NCBI RefSeq assembly: GCF_029227915.1
Contig: NC_079882.1
Location: forward strand, 29,254,001 to 29,318,000
DNA length: 64,000 bases
Source of the DNA: Hydractinia symbiolongicarpus
Lineage: Eukaryota > Cnidaria > Hydrozoa > Anthoathecata > Hydractiniidae
Direction of reading: 5' to 3'
Positions 53,632 through 64,000 of this stretch are shown piece after piece (position 1 is the stretch's first letter; each line of letters opens with the position of its first letter). Under the pieces are notes generated by a model that was given only the letters and a program-made list of their open reading frames with translations, made no database searches and was not told the origin of the DNA. Position numbers and translations under genes: made by a program.

Positions 53632-54497
53632 TGCTGTTTAAGCTAGCTTTATGTATGTATCTAAGAAATAATAAAAATTACTTAAACCTTGTATAAATTG
53701 AGCAAGTTCATAAATGCTTAAAAAAATAGTAAACAAAGAGTCGCCATGTTTGTTGCTATCTATCCCGTAATATGGTGACATTTATACATGGACGATGTAA
53801 ACGCCACAAATGCAAATAAAATATTTGATTTATAAAAAAGGTTCTTTCTAAAAAATGAATTAATGATATTGATCAAATACTAAAATTAAACCTGAATTAT
53901 ATGTTTTCTGAAACTAAGAGCTTCAAATTTAAAAAAAGTAATTCCGATCCCCGTACCTGTATAATATCCTACATTGCACGTAATAATCATTGGATGCAGC
54001 GATCTTTTTGAACGGTAGCCGTTATCTAAACAGGCGCCGCCTTGTCAATAACTGCTGCATTCGAGGGAAGGCGCTTTTGCACAGGGAATGTATTTCAATT
54101 TTAAAAGTTATACAGATCTGTGGTCTCCAACCAAAAGAAAGAAAAATATACAAAAACAATAAAATAAGCTTTGTCTGCGTTATAATGTATAGATAGACTG
54201 AAGAAATCAAGCAAGGGACTACTTTAGAACACAATGAAAGTTTTTCCCATTGTTAAGAGATAATTTTCACGTCTCTTGTTTTAGCGAATCGTTATTACTT
54301 TATTCTAAAAGTTTACGAAATAATATTTAGAGTTTAGTCAAAATTCGGAAAAAAATTCCCGCAAAAAATGTTAGGGACCCAATCTTTACACTTCGTAAGA
54401 AAGAAAGCGACAGGTTAAATTGCAATACAGCACCCCATATAATAAGGGCTTGATCGCTTCGGTTAACAAAAATGGCGGAATGGTAAGTAGAAAGTCT
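53632..54497. other. Intergenic region, nothing firmly recognised
   Basis: AT-rich. AAAATGGCGGAATG followed by gtaagt (54470-54488) looks like a short first exon, but joining it to the FHIP1 exon at 59976 would create an immediate stop, so it is not assigned. Confidence 0.45.
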
Positions 54498-54765
54498 GTG
54501 GATGGATGGATAGAAGTGTACATTTTACATGGATAGCCTTGCAAATATCAAGGTATATATCCTGTCTATTAATTCCAGGAGGGCCATGGATTAGACGGGG
54601 AGTCCTAGAGTATTTAATGCTAATTTTGAGCTACACAGACTCAATTATAGGGTCCTCTTTCTGCCAAAAAAACTCCCTCCCCAGCAGCCCAACAGTGTGC
54701 CATCTCCCCCATTTACCTCACATGGCTAGGGTTAAGCTGGGGCTACTGTAACATTAACTCATTAA
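54498..54765 (-). mobile_element. SINE-like repeat, fourth copy
   Basis: Starts at GGATGGATGGATAG, then TTTTACATGGATAGCC, GAGTCCTAGAGTATTTAATG, AACAGTGTGCCATCTCCCCC and CACATGGCTAGGGTTAAGC. All match the 20105 copy in the same orientation. Head truncated. Confidence 0.75.
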
Positions 54766-55089
54766 ATTTTATTGAACATGTTTTTGCTTTGGTATTATTA
54801 CATCATGAGAACATTTGTCCGAAAGCTGTATTAAGGTACAGGACACCTAACCTCTCCCATGTTCTGGTTATATTTAACTTACATGGGTGCGCACTATTCT
54901 CGCAGTATTCTCTGTGACGATGAAGATCGGACTGACTTGTGGCATGGATCCAAATGGTCTTCCGTCCTTCATTCGAGTCTCAGTGTAATAATGCACCAGC
55001 CGAGCATAAGAGTGTCAGCATGAAGGGAAGGGGTCGACTTTAATGTTCTCTTATACCTTACGTTACGAAATTCGATATCGAGTCTTGTC

Positions 55090-55466
55090 ATAGGCTTCCT
55101 GCGCAGAAAAATCAAACAAAAAAAACCATTTTACGCTTCGTCAATCGCAAAAATTGTCAAAAACTCTTAGAAGACAAAAAAAAAACTGAAAATATAAATT
55201 TCGAGGAAATTAAGCTGCCACCAAACAGCAAAATCTACATTTCCGAAAATTTGAATCGATTTTATCAAAGACTGGGATTTGAATGCAGACAACTGAACAG
55301 AAACAAACTCATCTACAGTTACAAATATCAAAATGAAGCTTTTTTTATAAAATTTGATAAAACCGATGAAAAACACAAAAAAATTACACATGTGGATCAA
55401 ATAGTTGAATGGTTTCCTGGGTTCTACCAAAATGAATTGCTCAACTACGGAAACACAGAGAGTTAG
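55090..55466 (+). pseudogene. Retrotransposon ORF1-type fragment with Baculo_FP-like C-terminal domain
   Basis: The open frame begins upstream of its first ATG (LRFVNRKNCQKLLED, KTENINFEEIKLPPNSKIYI) and continues SENLNRFYQRLGFECRQLNR, KLIYSYKYQNEAFFIKFDK to TAG at 55464-55466. The order 'R.VNR.N...LL..KK...I.L....KIYI.E.L...Y..L...CR.L...KLI.S......' resembles the FP25-like domain found in ORF1 of non-LTR retrotransposons. The 5' part is missing. It precedes the LINE below by about 120 bp and could be its displaced ORF1 or an independent fragment. Confidence 0.5.
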
Positions 55467-55589
55467 ATTGTTGTCTTTATCTCACTTTTCTCTTCTTTCT
55501 GCTACACATGATTTTCCAGCCTAAAGTTCTTTGTTTGTTTAATCTTATCGGTGATATACGCTCAGGTAATTTTAACTTCAATATGGCGC

Positions 55590-58500
55590 AAGCTTGCTGT
55601 GCAGTCAGTATATAGCGTTTGTTTTATTTGTGAAATCGTTTGAAGCCCAAAACCTGTTCTAACTGGTAAGTTTTCACTTTCTCTTTTGTACTTTTAGACC
55701 CTGTTGTCCCTTTAAAGCTGCCAGTTTTGTTTCCCCCCTATATATAATTTTTATGCTTAGTTGTAATGTCTGCAAAAAGCTAGTTGATAAATCATGTAAA
55801 AAATCAATTTTTTGTGATATCTGTAATTCCTGGATACATTTTCAAAACTGCTCTAGACTTTCAGTATTAGAATTTGATGCCTTATCTCACAATTCTAGTA
55901 ACTGGGCTTGTCCAAAATGTTTGGACAGGACATAACCATTTTTTATTCAGAACATCTGTCAAATTGTAAACCAAAACCAACCCCAAATTCTACATCCCGT
56001 ATTAATGAAAATGTGAGATCCCTTCTTTCTGATCTTAATAGTATTGTTCATAGCATGGACAACGATGCTGACAGTATGAATTTTCATACAACTAGTTGTA
56101 AATACTATGAATGTGAGGACTTTAACAATCTTAATCTAAATCCAAGGTCGCTCTCAGCTTTTCATCTTAACATTGCCTCAATGGCTAAACACTTTGATGA
56201 ATTTAACACCCTTTTGACCCTTTTGAGACATGAGTTCTCTTTTATGGTATTACTGAAACCCGCTTTATCAAAGGCTCACCACCAACTTTCAATTACCATA
56301 TAGAAGGTTACCAGTGCTTATCCACCCCCACTGAATCCTCAGCAGGAGGGAGCTTGTTGTATATTTCTGACCAGTATAATTTCATTCCTCGTACAGACTT
56401 GGATGACATTATGTACCAATCTAAATACTTGGAATCAAGTTTTGCAGAGATGATCTTGCCTAACACAACCAACTTAATTGTCGTTAGCATTTATCGACAT
56501 CCTTGTATGTCAACAAATTCCTTTAATCGTGATTTCTTAAAACCCTTGCTCAATAAAGTCAGCATTGAAAAGAAACAAATCCTTCTACTGGGGGATTTCA
56601 ATAAAAATTTGTTAAAACTCAATGAAGATGCAGAACTCTCTGCCTTCATTGATATACTCGGCTCTCACCTTATACTTCCCCAGATCTTATTACCAACAAG
56701 AATAGCAGCGACTTCCAAGACATTAATTGATAATATTTTTTTCTCTGTCACTGGTCAACCATCAATCTCTGGTAACCTTATTCACATGATCTCTGATCAC
56801 CTGCCTCAATTCTTTATATTACCTGACCAATTGACTAACAACTCAGAAAAAAATATTCAATACCAAAACTGGTCCAAATTTGACGAACATAATTTCATTT
56901 TAGATTACCTGGATATTGACTGGGGTGTTGAGTTTAATAGTCCTGGACCAATTGACCCAAACAGCTGTTTTGACATTTTTAATTCTAAAATTCAAAAGCT
57001 TGTTGACAGATACGTTCCCACAGGCAGGCTCACCAAAAGGCAAATCAAAACCCAACAAAAACCATGGATTACTTCTGCCATCATAAAATCCATGTCTAAA
57101 CGTGATTTTTATTTTCGGAAATTCACTAAAGCCAAAGATCCAGATTCTAAATCAGAGTTCCGACAACTTTTCAAACGCTACCGAAACATGATTGTCAGCT
57201 TATGCAGACAAAGTAAAACAAACCATTATACCAATTACTTTAACCTTTTTTCAAATAACATGCACAAAATTTGGGAGGGTGTTCGTAGCATTATTTCTAC
57301 GAAACCGTCGAAATCTAATATTCCTACCTCCATTCAGGTTGACAGTAAACTTGAGACAAACCAGATTGATATTGCCAATAGTTTTAATGACTTTTTTACA
57401 TCCATAGCAAATTCTATTAGGAACAAAATTCCACCTACATCCAAGAGGTACTCTGACTACCTCAAAAACCCAAACCCAGACTCAATTTTCTTATCACCTG
57501 TTACCCAAGAAGAAATCATCGGGATTATTGGCAACATCTCTCCAGGAAAATCTTCTGGACCAAACAGTATTCCAATCAAAATTCTAAAATTGTTGGAAAA
57601 TGATATTTCCAAACCTATATCAATTTTGATCAATCTTTCGTTTGAATCTGGTATCTTTCCTAGATCTTTAAAAACATCCAGAGTGGTGCCTGTTTACAAA
57701 AACAAAGGTTCTTCTATAGATGTGTCAAATTACAGACCAATCTCATTATTGTTAAACATTGAGAAAATCTATGAAAAGGTTATGTACAACAGAATCATAG
57801 GCTTTCTCAACAACCATGATATCCTATATCCCAAACAGTTTGGATTCAGAAAACAGCATTCAACATCACAGGCTGTGCTTACTATAGTTGAACGCATTAG
57901 ACATTGCCTTGACAAAGGTGAGCTTGCCTATGGAGTGTTTGTCGACTAACAAAAAGCTTTTGATACTGTTGACCACAAAATCCTTCTATCCAAGCTAAAT
58001 CACTATGGTATTCGGGGAAAAGCAAATGATTGGTTCAGGTCTTATTTAACTGGTCGTCTCCAGTATGTCTCAATCGGTGAATTCAAATCTCAACTTAAAG
58101 CCATTCTACATGGTGTGCCTCAAGGCTCTGTGCTTGGTCCGCTGCTGTTCTTGTTGTATATTAATGATCTGCATAATTGTATCAAATCGTCAGAGACCTA
58201 TCATTTTGCTGACGACACTCATCTGCTGAAATTCTCAAAATCACTAGAATCCCTTTGTAGAGGGATGAATGCTGATCTTAAACGCCTTGTGTGTTGGCTT
58301 AATGCCAACAAAATATCACTGAACTCCAGCAAAACAGAGTTTCTTGTATTTAGATCCCAATCTCGTAGGCTTGAATTTTTACCTTTTTTGATTCTATGCG
58401 GTAAGCGCATTTATCCTAGCAAAAGTGTGAAATATACCTGGGTGTTCATGTTGATGAACATCTTTCCTGGAAGTATCATGTCTCATCTGTGGCTACTAAA

Positions 58501-59345
58501 CTTAAAAGAGCCAATGGGATGTTATCTAAAATTCGTCACTATGTTCCCCTAAAATCCCTGTTAAACATTTACCATGCTATCTTTAGTTCTCACTTAAGCT
58601 ATGCTTGCCAAGTATGGGGCACTCGAGACACCACAGTAGCCCACAGAATACTTACCCTCCAAAAGGCTGCCCTTAGGCTGATCACCTTCAGTGAACCAAG
58701 ATCCCCATCTTTGCCTATATTTGCAGAACTTGGAATTCTTAAATTCTTCGACCTAGTTAAAGTCCTTAACATTCAATTTATCCACAAATTCCTAAACTCT
58801 AACCTCCCATCTGACACACTTACCTCACTCAAATTTGATCGAATCTCACACTTTCATGAAACTAGATGTAACACAATTGGTTTGCTTATTGAACCAACAG
58901 TTAACACATCGACGTTTGGATCTTTTTCATTCTCTAGAATCTCCACATTACAGTGGAACAATCTGCAAAGAAATTATCCTGATACTAACCTCACAAACTG
59001 TAAATTAAGCACAATCAAATCCCTAGCTACAAGTTTCTACATGAGTCAATACATCAACTAGCTTTCCTCTTCATTATTTTGTCTCATTACTTTTTTCTAT
59101 TTGACTATATGGTACTGAATTTTCATTTATACTAATTATAATCAATAATGCTTTTTCATTTTAATCTTTGTAAACTTACAGTATTTACTGACATATGAAA
59201 ATATTTCACATTTTTCTTGGTGGCTTTCTCCTTTGTTTAGCCTTGGCTATCGGGAAAGTCTCCTTCCTAATTGCTAATTTATTCTTTTAGTAATGTAAAT
59301 TGTCATTTCTTAGGTAAATAAATGTTTACTTACTTACTTACTTAT
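55590..59345 (+). mobile_element. CR1/L2-like non-LTR retrotransposon, nearly full-length, decayed
   Basis: About 3.75 kb: PHD-type zinc finger, AP-type endonuclease, reverse transcriptase, C-terminal domain, 3' UTR and a (TTAC)n tail at about 59322-59345, typical of L2/CR1-like elements. The 5' limit is approximate. Inserted upstream of FHIP1. Confidence 0.8.
55753..59061 (+). pseudogene. LINE PHD-endonuclease-reverse transcriptase polyprotein, broken
   Basis: PHD finger: CNVC, FCDICNSWIHFQNC, WACPKC (55753-55923). After a frame change comes the endonuclease: AFHLNIASMAKHFDEFNTLL, a further shift near 56250, LLLGDFNKNL (about 56587-56616) and SDHLPQF (about 56794). Reverse transcriptase: RVVPVYKNKGSSIDVSNYRP, FGFRKQHSTSQA, YGVFVD then TAA at 57947-57949 where QKAFDT should follow, [11 protein letters not shown] (about 58113), and catalytic FADD (about 58206). 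Another frame change near 58440 precedes the C-terminal domain ending at 59061. At least one nonsense codon and three frameshifts: not active. Confidence 0.85.
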
Positions 59346-59975
59346 TCATTTAAATTTCACAACAAAATTACGTCGCAATTTTTTTGCCAACTACTATGCT
59401 TCAAAAACTCTACGCGGTCGCTTTTCTGAATGTAATAATTGCACGCCAAAATCATAAACTGATCGCACGCCTGTATTAGTGTAGGCGTACGTACCAACGC
59501 ATGCGGGTGCAAATATTGATGACCAAGACTGGTTAGTTGTTAAATTTTATTAATATGCGTAGTTCCAGCATTGATTTATCCATTTTTCGCTAAACACGGG
59601 ACTTTAAATCGGACTTCATTTCAGCTGAGTCTGCCATGTCTCAAGAGTGTCTTAATAGTCCAGCCAATAAATTATAGTGCTTATTATTTGTTGCAGCAAA
59701 AGAAATTTTTTTTGTCTAAAAAGGTTTTGACACCAAATATACATATACATTATATGGTGCGTTTGTTGAATCTTTGTTTTTTCTGTTCAAATATTTATGG
59801 GAATCACAAATGGGTTTTGTTCAGCTAGTATTGTTGTATGTTTTTGGATTGATGTATGATATCTGGAGTATCTCTGAATAGACAACCAAAAGTGTTATAG
59901 GATTGTGATTGGGGTATTCAGGTGAACTTGTATGCTAATAAAAACTAATAATATCTATTTTAAGACATATTGCAG
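59346..59975. other. Region upstream of FHIP1, no coding exon assigned
   Basis: AT-rich, with a small GC-richer patch (59440-59520) containing GATCGCACGCCTG and GCGTACGTACCAACGCATGC. Presumed promoter/5' UTR of FHIP1. The acceptor TTGCAG at 59970-59975 shows that at least one upstream non-coding exon exists. Confidence 0.45.
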
Positions 59976-62900
59976 ATGGAATTAGATGCAACAAAAGAAC
60001 TTGATAATCTTTGGACTGAAGCAAGTAGAATTTTACATGGAAATTCTGAAAATGGTGGAAACAAAGCAGAAGAAATTAGCAATATTATGCACAAAGTTAC
60101 TGGTCTTTTAATCAGGACTAGTTTGGAAAGAAAAGATGAGGAGATATCATGTACTTTTTGTCAACGTAATAATCCATATAATAAAGTTTATAGTTGGACA
60201 GGTCAACACAGAGAATACCTGAAGCAGATGGCCTGTGAGCAGTTACGTTACTTCGAGCATATTGTCTCAGAGGCTGGGTTTTCATTTCTAACCTGCAAGG
60301 GTGTTCTTGTTCCTTTGATGTTGTTGCTTCTCTCATTGAAGCCAACTGATAAACGTAAAATACCACCAGACATTGAACTTTTATATGTTAATATTTTGTA
60401 CCACATTTCTAGGAGGATTTCAAGTAATGAACAGTTTTTAAAGTTATTGGGTATGGATTTATACACTGAGGAAAGGTTTAAAATTCCACGGTTTACATTT
60501 TTTGAGTTGTTAATATTATACACACACAAAGCTGGAACTGTTGGTAGCCTTGCGCGAGATGGGATTCTATGTTGCATAAAAGCTACCTGTGTTGATGCTG
60601 GTATTAATCAATATCTATCACAAGAATCTGCTGGATGTGTTGTGAGTTGTTTTTTTTAAAAAAAGTATATGTTGTTGTTAATGAACAAAAGTTTTTCAAA
60701 CCATGCATATTTCGATTTAGCAAAGTTTTGTAAGACTTCGTATGCATGTCTTCCTGTTTTCCCATTACCAGAATTAACACTAAGTTATTAGTGGAATTCA
60801 TTTATTTGTAAGGAATCGTGTGATGCTACAAATAAATACAAAATAGTTAAAATTAAAAATACTATATACTTTTTTAGATCATTGCAGGAGGTTTAAGTGC
60901 AAGATATTCATCATTACCAACTACATTTGAGATCTCCTCGGAGGATTGGCATTGTATTACCAAATCAGACATCAATAACATGAAGGAGTTGCAAGCATTC
61001 TTAAATGCACTCTCATTTTGTTGTAAAGTAGCTGAGGTGAACAAATAAATCAATTGTTCTGCATACTTCTAAGACAATAATAATAATTCTGCTATTCAAC
61101 AATTCTTCTTTTTTTCTGTATAGGCTGGTAGTCGTGCTATTAAGAATAGGCTTTCACTTCTCATTCATGATGGGTTTTTAAAGTCAGTGCTTGCTCCAGC
61201 ATTAAATCAGGTAAGATATTAATCAGGTTATATGCTATTAGGTATTGTGCATAAAGCCTTTAATACTTGTTTCTTGTATATTGTACTATCGTTTTTCTTT
61301 CTTGACCAGTGCTGTTCAAATATATTGCATAAGGTTTTGGTATATTCTACTATGCTATAAGTAGAATAAGAAGTCGTGGTATGGAAAAAAAAGATATATT
61401 AGACCACAGAATAAGTTTTAGCTGTATAAAAGCATAATGATTATACATAGGCTCTTAGTTTTTGAATATATTACTATTTAAATTTTAGTTCGTTGAGGTA
61501 TGTGAGTGTACGCAAATCTACACTTTTTCAGAAAATTTTTGTTTCGCAAAATTAAATCTACACAAAAAGATATTGTAATAGACAACAAAAAATGATAATG
61601 ATTATTTCACTTCTAGTCTTCCACTGATGCACAAATTGCTGTCATGGCTTATCTGGATCTCTTTCTTCGTTCAATCACTAACGAAAGAGTGATGGAAGTT
61701 TTTTTGAGAGTGCTTTTAACAGAAGCTTATGATAACAAACCTCTCATCGATCTGTTGATTTACCACATTAACTCTGAAGCGGTTCAGGTCAGTAAATCAT
61801 ATTGTTGCAATTGAAAAATATATTTGCTACAAAAAAAAATACAAAAATAAATTACTTTCAGATAGATATTATGTGCATAAGAAATATTGCTTGTAAAAAT
61901 TTTGAACCTAATCATGTTTATATCTAGCTGTCAATGGTAGCCATGCAGTTGTTCAAGACATTGCTTGAACTGAATTGTGAAGACATAATTTTCCACCTAA
62001 TTTTCAGGTAAGAGAAAATCTAAGTTTGGTTCTATTATCGCTAAAAAAATCAACGTTTTAATCACTAGTACCGTATTTTCATTGTGGCTAATTTTTCTCA
62101 TATCATTTCCACCTTCTTAAAAACTTTCACGGGTTGTTACTTTTTGTTAATCGTGTCAGAGTTTGTTTTTTTAAGATACTATTGATATGTTTTAGATACC
62201 TGTTACCATGCCACCACATCTTACCCAATCAAAAACGAACTATCAAAGAAATGGATTTTTACTGTAAAAGTGCCACCATGTTTTTATATTTGACTCCCCC
62301 GTGTTGCATCGAAACAAACAGAAATCCATTATCTGTGGAACCGGAGGAGAGCAGTCCGTTGTTGTCTCGCAGCAGTCTCTCTGCGGGAAGTCCACACAGC
62401 GAGGTTGATAGGAAGACCAGTAGTGCTAGTGTTAGTAGCAGCACATCAAAAAGTAGCAACAGTAGCACGCTGTCTGAACTTCGACCGCAAGAAATGCTCG
62501 ACTTCATGGCTTATTTGTACGATGCACGCGCAATTATAACAACATGCAAGAAAGCCTGTCGTTGCTGGTCAGCAGTTTATGATGGGATGGATGTAGGTAC
62601 GGATAATCCCAGACTTAGAAATGACCGATATAAATCTTTTTTATCTCCAGTTGGCACATCATCCTTGAGTTCTACGTCGTATGGAACGCCTGGTAGTTTT
62701 ATAGAGCGTACGCTGTCCAACACTTCCACTGATTCCGATGTATCGTCGAGTGGGTTAGAAGTATCCCCACATCAAACGTATACGACAGATTGTTTAGGAC
62801 CTTTCTTAAATGCGCTATTTGACAGAATAGAATGCATGATCGAAAACAACCTTTATGTCAATTTATTACTGACGAGTTTAGTTACGCGGTTGGCCTGTTA

Positions 62901-63645
62901 TCCACAGCCTTTGTTACGATCTTTTTTGTTAAATGCCAACTTGGTGATACAGCCGGGAGTGAGATCTTTATCTCAGGTCAGTTACTTTTAGATTGTTAGT
63001 TAAATTTATTACAAAATAGTTACCAAGAATGCAAAATAAAGTGTTTTTTTTTTTTAGATCCTTTCTTATATTTCAACATCAGCCGATCAATTTGTTTCTC
63101 AATTAGACGACTACAAATTACTCATAATCAAAGCGCGTCAGAATCTAATTCGTCGAGAATCAAGAAGGTTTAAGCGATTAAGTCAGGAATTTTCTGCACC
63201 ACTGTTGCCTAGAGACGGAAAAGAAGAAGTTTCTGCGTGTAGTATAAACCTTGATCATAGAAGTGGAGCGTCGAAATTCCAAAAAAAAGAAGTACAAGGA
63301 ACGGAAGAGAAATCTATTGGCGTGGACGAACTGGTGAGTTTAACGCCCGGAAAACATAGCGCGTCGTTTACAGGTATCAACACATCACAAGTAAAAGACG
63401 GTGCAAAGCGTGCGGCCACGTTTAGTGGTCACCCAGGGCATATAGGGAAACTACATCCTGCAATGCCATGGTTTGGAGGTAAAAGTCCTTCGAGGCGACA
63501 TCGAAAAATACCAAGTAAAAAGGATTTAGCGGACATGAGGAAGAAACATCCTGTGGTTATAAAGAACGCCATATATTGTGTTGTGTTGTTAGAAGAGTTT
63601 ATGAAAGAGTTAGCTGCTGTATCTATCGAACAAACCTTATTATGA
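59976..63645 (+). CDS. FHIP1: FHIP1 (FAM160A family), FTS-Hook-FHIP dynein adaptor subunit
   Basis: Seven coding exons, 59976-60641, 60888-61036, 61124-61210, 61617-61787, 61928-62007, 62196-62976 and 63058-63645, all in frame: 843 residues from MELDATKELDNLWTEASRIL. FHIP subunits join FTS and Hook proteins to link dynein to endosomal cargo through Rab5. Family-specific stretches: EYLKQMACEQLRYFEHIVSE, GGLSARYSSLP, MAYLDLFLRSITNERVMEVF, RYLLPCHHILPNQ, ACRCWSAVYDG, LACYPQPLLRSFLLNANLV and the C-terminal VIKNAIYCVVLLEEFMKELAA. A Ser-rich disordered loop lies in exon 6. The ATG sits directly after a splice acceptor. Vertebrate FHIP1 has extra N-terminal sequence, so an upstream coding exon is possible. 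Exon 2 is 60878-61036 if the acceptor TTTTTTAG at 60870-60877 is counted exactly; that boundary keeps frame. Confidence 0.88.
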
Positions 63646-64000
63646 CCGTGTTTAACTCTCTCTTAGATATTTAAAGTTAGTTATTTTTTTATTTGAAACT
63701 TGCACTCGTATTTTATTCCTCAAGAATTTTATTTGGTTGCTTCGATCAAGCGTCAGCAACGTTTGTTAAATTTTTAGGCTATTTGAGGGGCGTTTATTCG
63801 AGGAAGGCGTTTATTTCACATTTCATATTATGACTATATACAATGGCCACACATGCTAAAAATCCCATTAACAGTTATAGCTGGTCTCAAATTTTGAATA
63901 ACAGTGCTAATCGCACTACTAGTGATTCTAATAGTTTATTAAGAAGGAAACTGTTTAAGTTTCAGGAAGGCGTATAAGTTTAACAAAGCATAAGGTATAT
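63646..64000. other. FHIP1 3' UTR and downstream sequence
   Basis: No gene seen. Contains GGGGCGTTTATTCGAGGAAGG followed by GCGTTTATTTC and a later GGAAGGCGTATAAG, probably a dispersed repeat. Confidence 0.5.

Noticed and set aside
54472-54482. FHIP1 first coding exon (ATGGCGGAATG then gtaagt)
   Set aside because: Joining its phase to the acceptor at 59975 makes an immediate TGA.

Overview
This is a stretch of an AT-rich animal nuclear genome, most likely a cnidarian (probably hydrozoan). It holds intron-rich host genes with animal orthologues, several retrotransposon remnants, and one complete-length, partly decayed Polinton/Maverick element (about 17 kb, positions 1544-18592). By eye the Polinton is clearly richer in G+C than its surroundings and is the most unusual part of the window.

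Polinton, 1544-18592. Terminal inverted repeats of about 200 bp (1544-1745 and 18381-18592) bound an inward-facing gene set. The left arm, read rightwards, has protein-primed DNA polymerase B (1812-5818, broken), two broken membrane-protein genes (5964-6595, 6908-7318), a small intact gene (7329-7580), the A32/FtsK-like packaging ATPase (7637-8243, broken), a small ORF (8257-8454) and a tandem cluster of three BRO-family genes (8537-10232; only the last intact). The centre and right arm hold a DD35E integrase (10280-11221, minus, broken), a broken membrane protein (11336-11672, minus), a C-x-H...C-x2-C repeat protein (11676-12242, minus, broken), a probable double jelly-roll major capsid protein (12301-13566, minus, intact), a coiled-coil membrane protein (13605-14882, intact), a second large conserved virion-type protein (15000-16160, minus, intact), a probable minor capsid protein (16180-17482, broken) and three small genes read inward from the right end (17537-18319). 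I could not find the adenovirus-type protease. Replication, integration and packaging genes are broken while several structural genes are open, so this copy looks non-autonomous.

Three regulatory themes run through the element. (1) Perfect or near-perfect hairpins sit at the 3' ends of most transcription units, especially between convergent genes. (2) There are two start-site classes: TATAA...AAGA-ATG at the polymerase, 8257 and BRO genes, and a TAAATG motif at several other genes. (3) A GC-rich palindromic repeat is found in this window only inside the Polinton, at gene ends and also inside coding frames. The inverted repeats carry a palindromic CRE (TGACGTCA) and an E-box (GTCACGTGAC).

Host region, 18593-64000. 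Two tandem single-LIM CRP/MLP-like genes (19368-19852 and 21963-22865, minus) are followed by about 6.5 kb without a recognisable gene, then a three-exon PAP2/AUR1-like membrane enzyme (29507-33449, minus). THOC2 of the THO/TREX mRNA-export complex follows divergently (34193-50364, plus, 44 coding exons, 1368 codons in one continuous frame). EFCAB10-like (52784-53631, minus, 4 exons) is convergent to it. FHIP1, a Hook-FTS dynein adaptor subunit, lies at 59976-63645 (plus, 7 coding exons, 843 codons). Four copies of one tRNA-derived SINE-like family, a LINE reverse-transcriptase fragment (34540-34965, minus), a Baculo_FP-like retro-ORF fragment (55090-55466) and a broken CR1/L2-like LINE with PHD finger, endonuclease and reverse transcriptase (about 55590-59345) occupy introns and intergenic space. 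All exon structures were derived by hand from splice signals and frame continuity.
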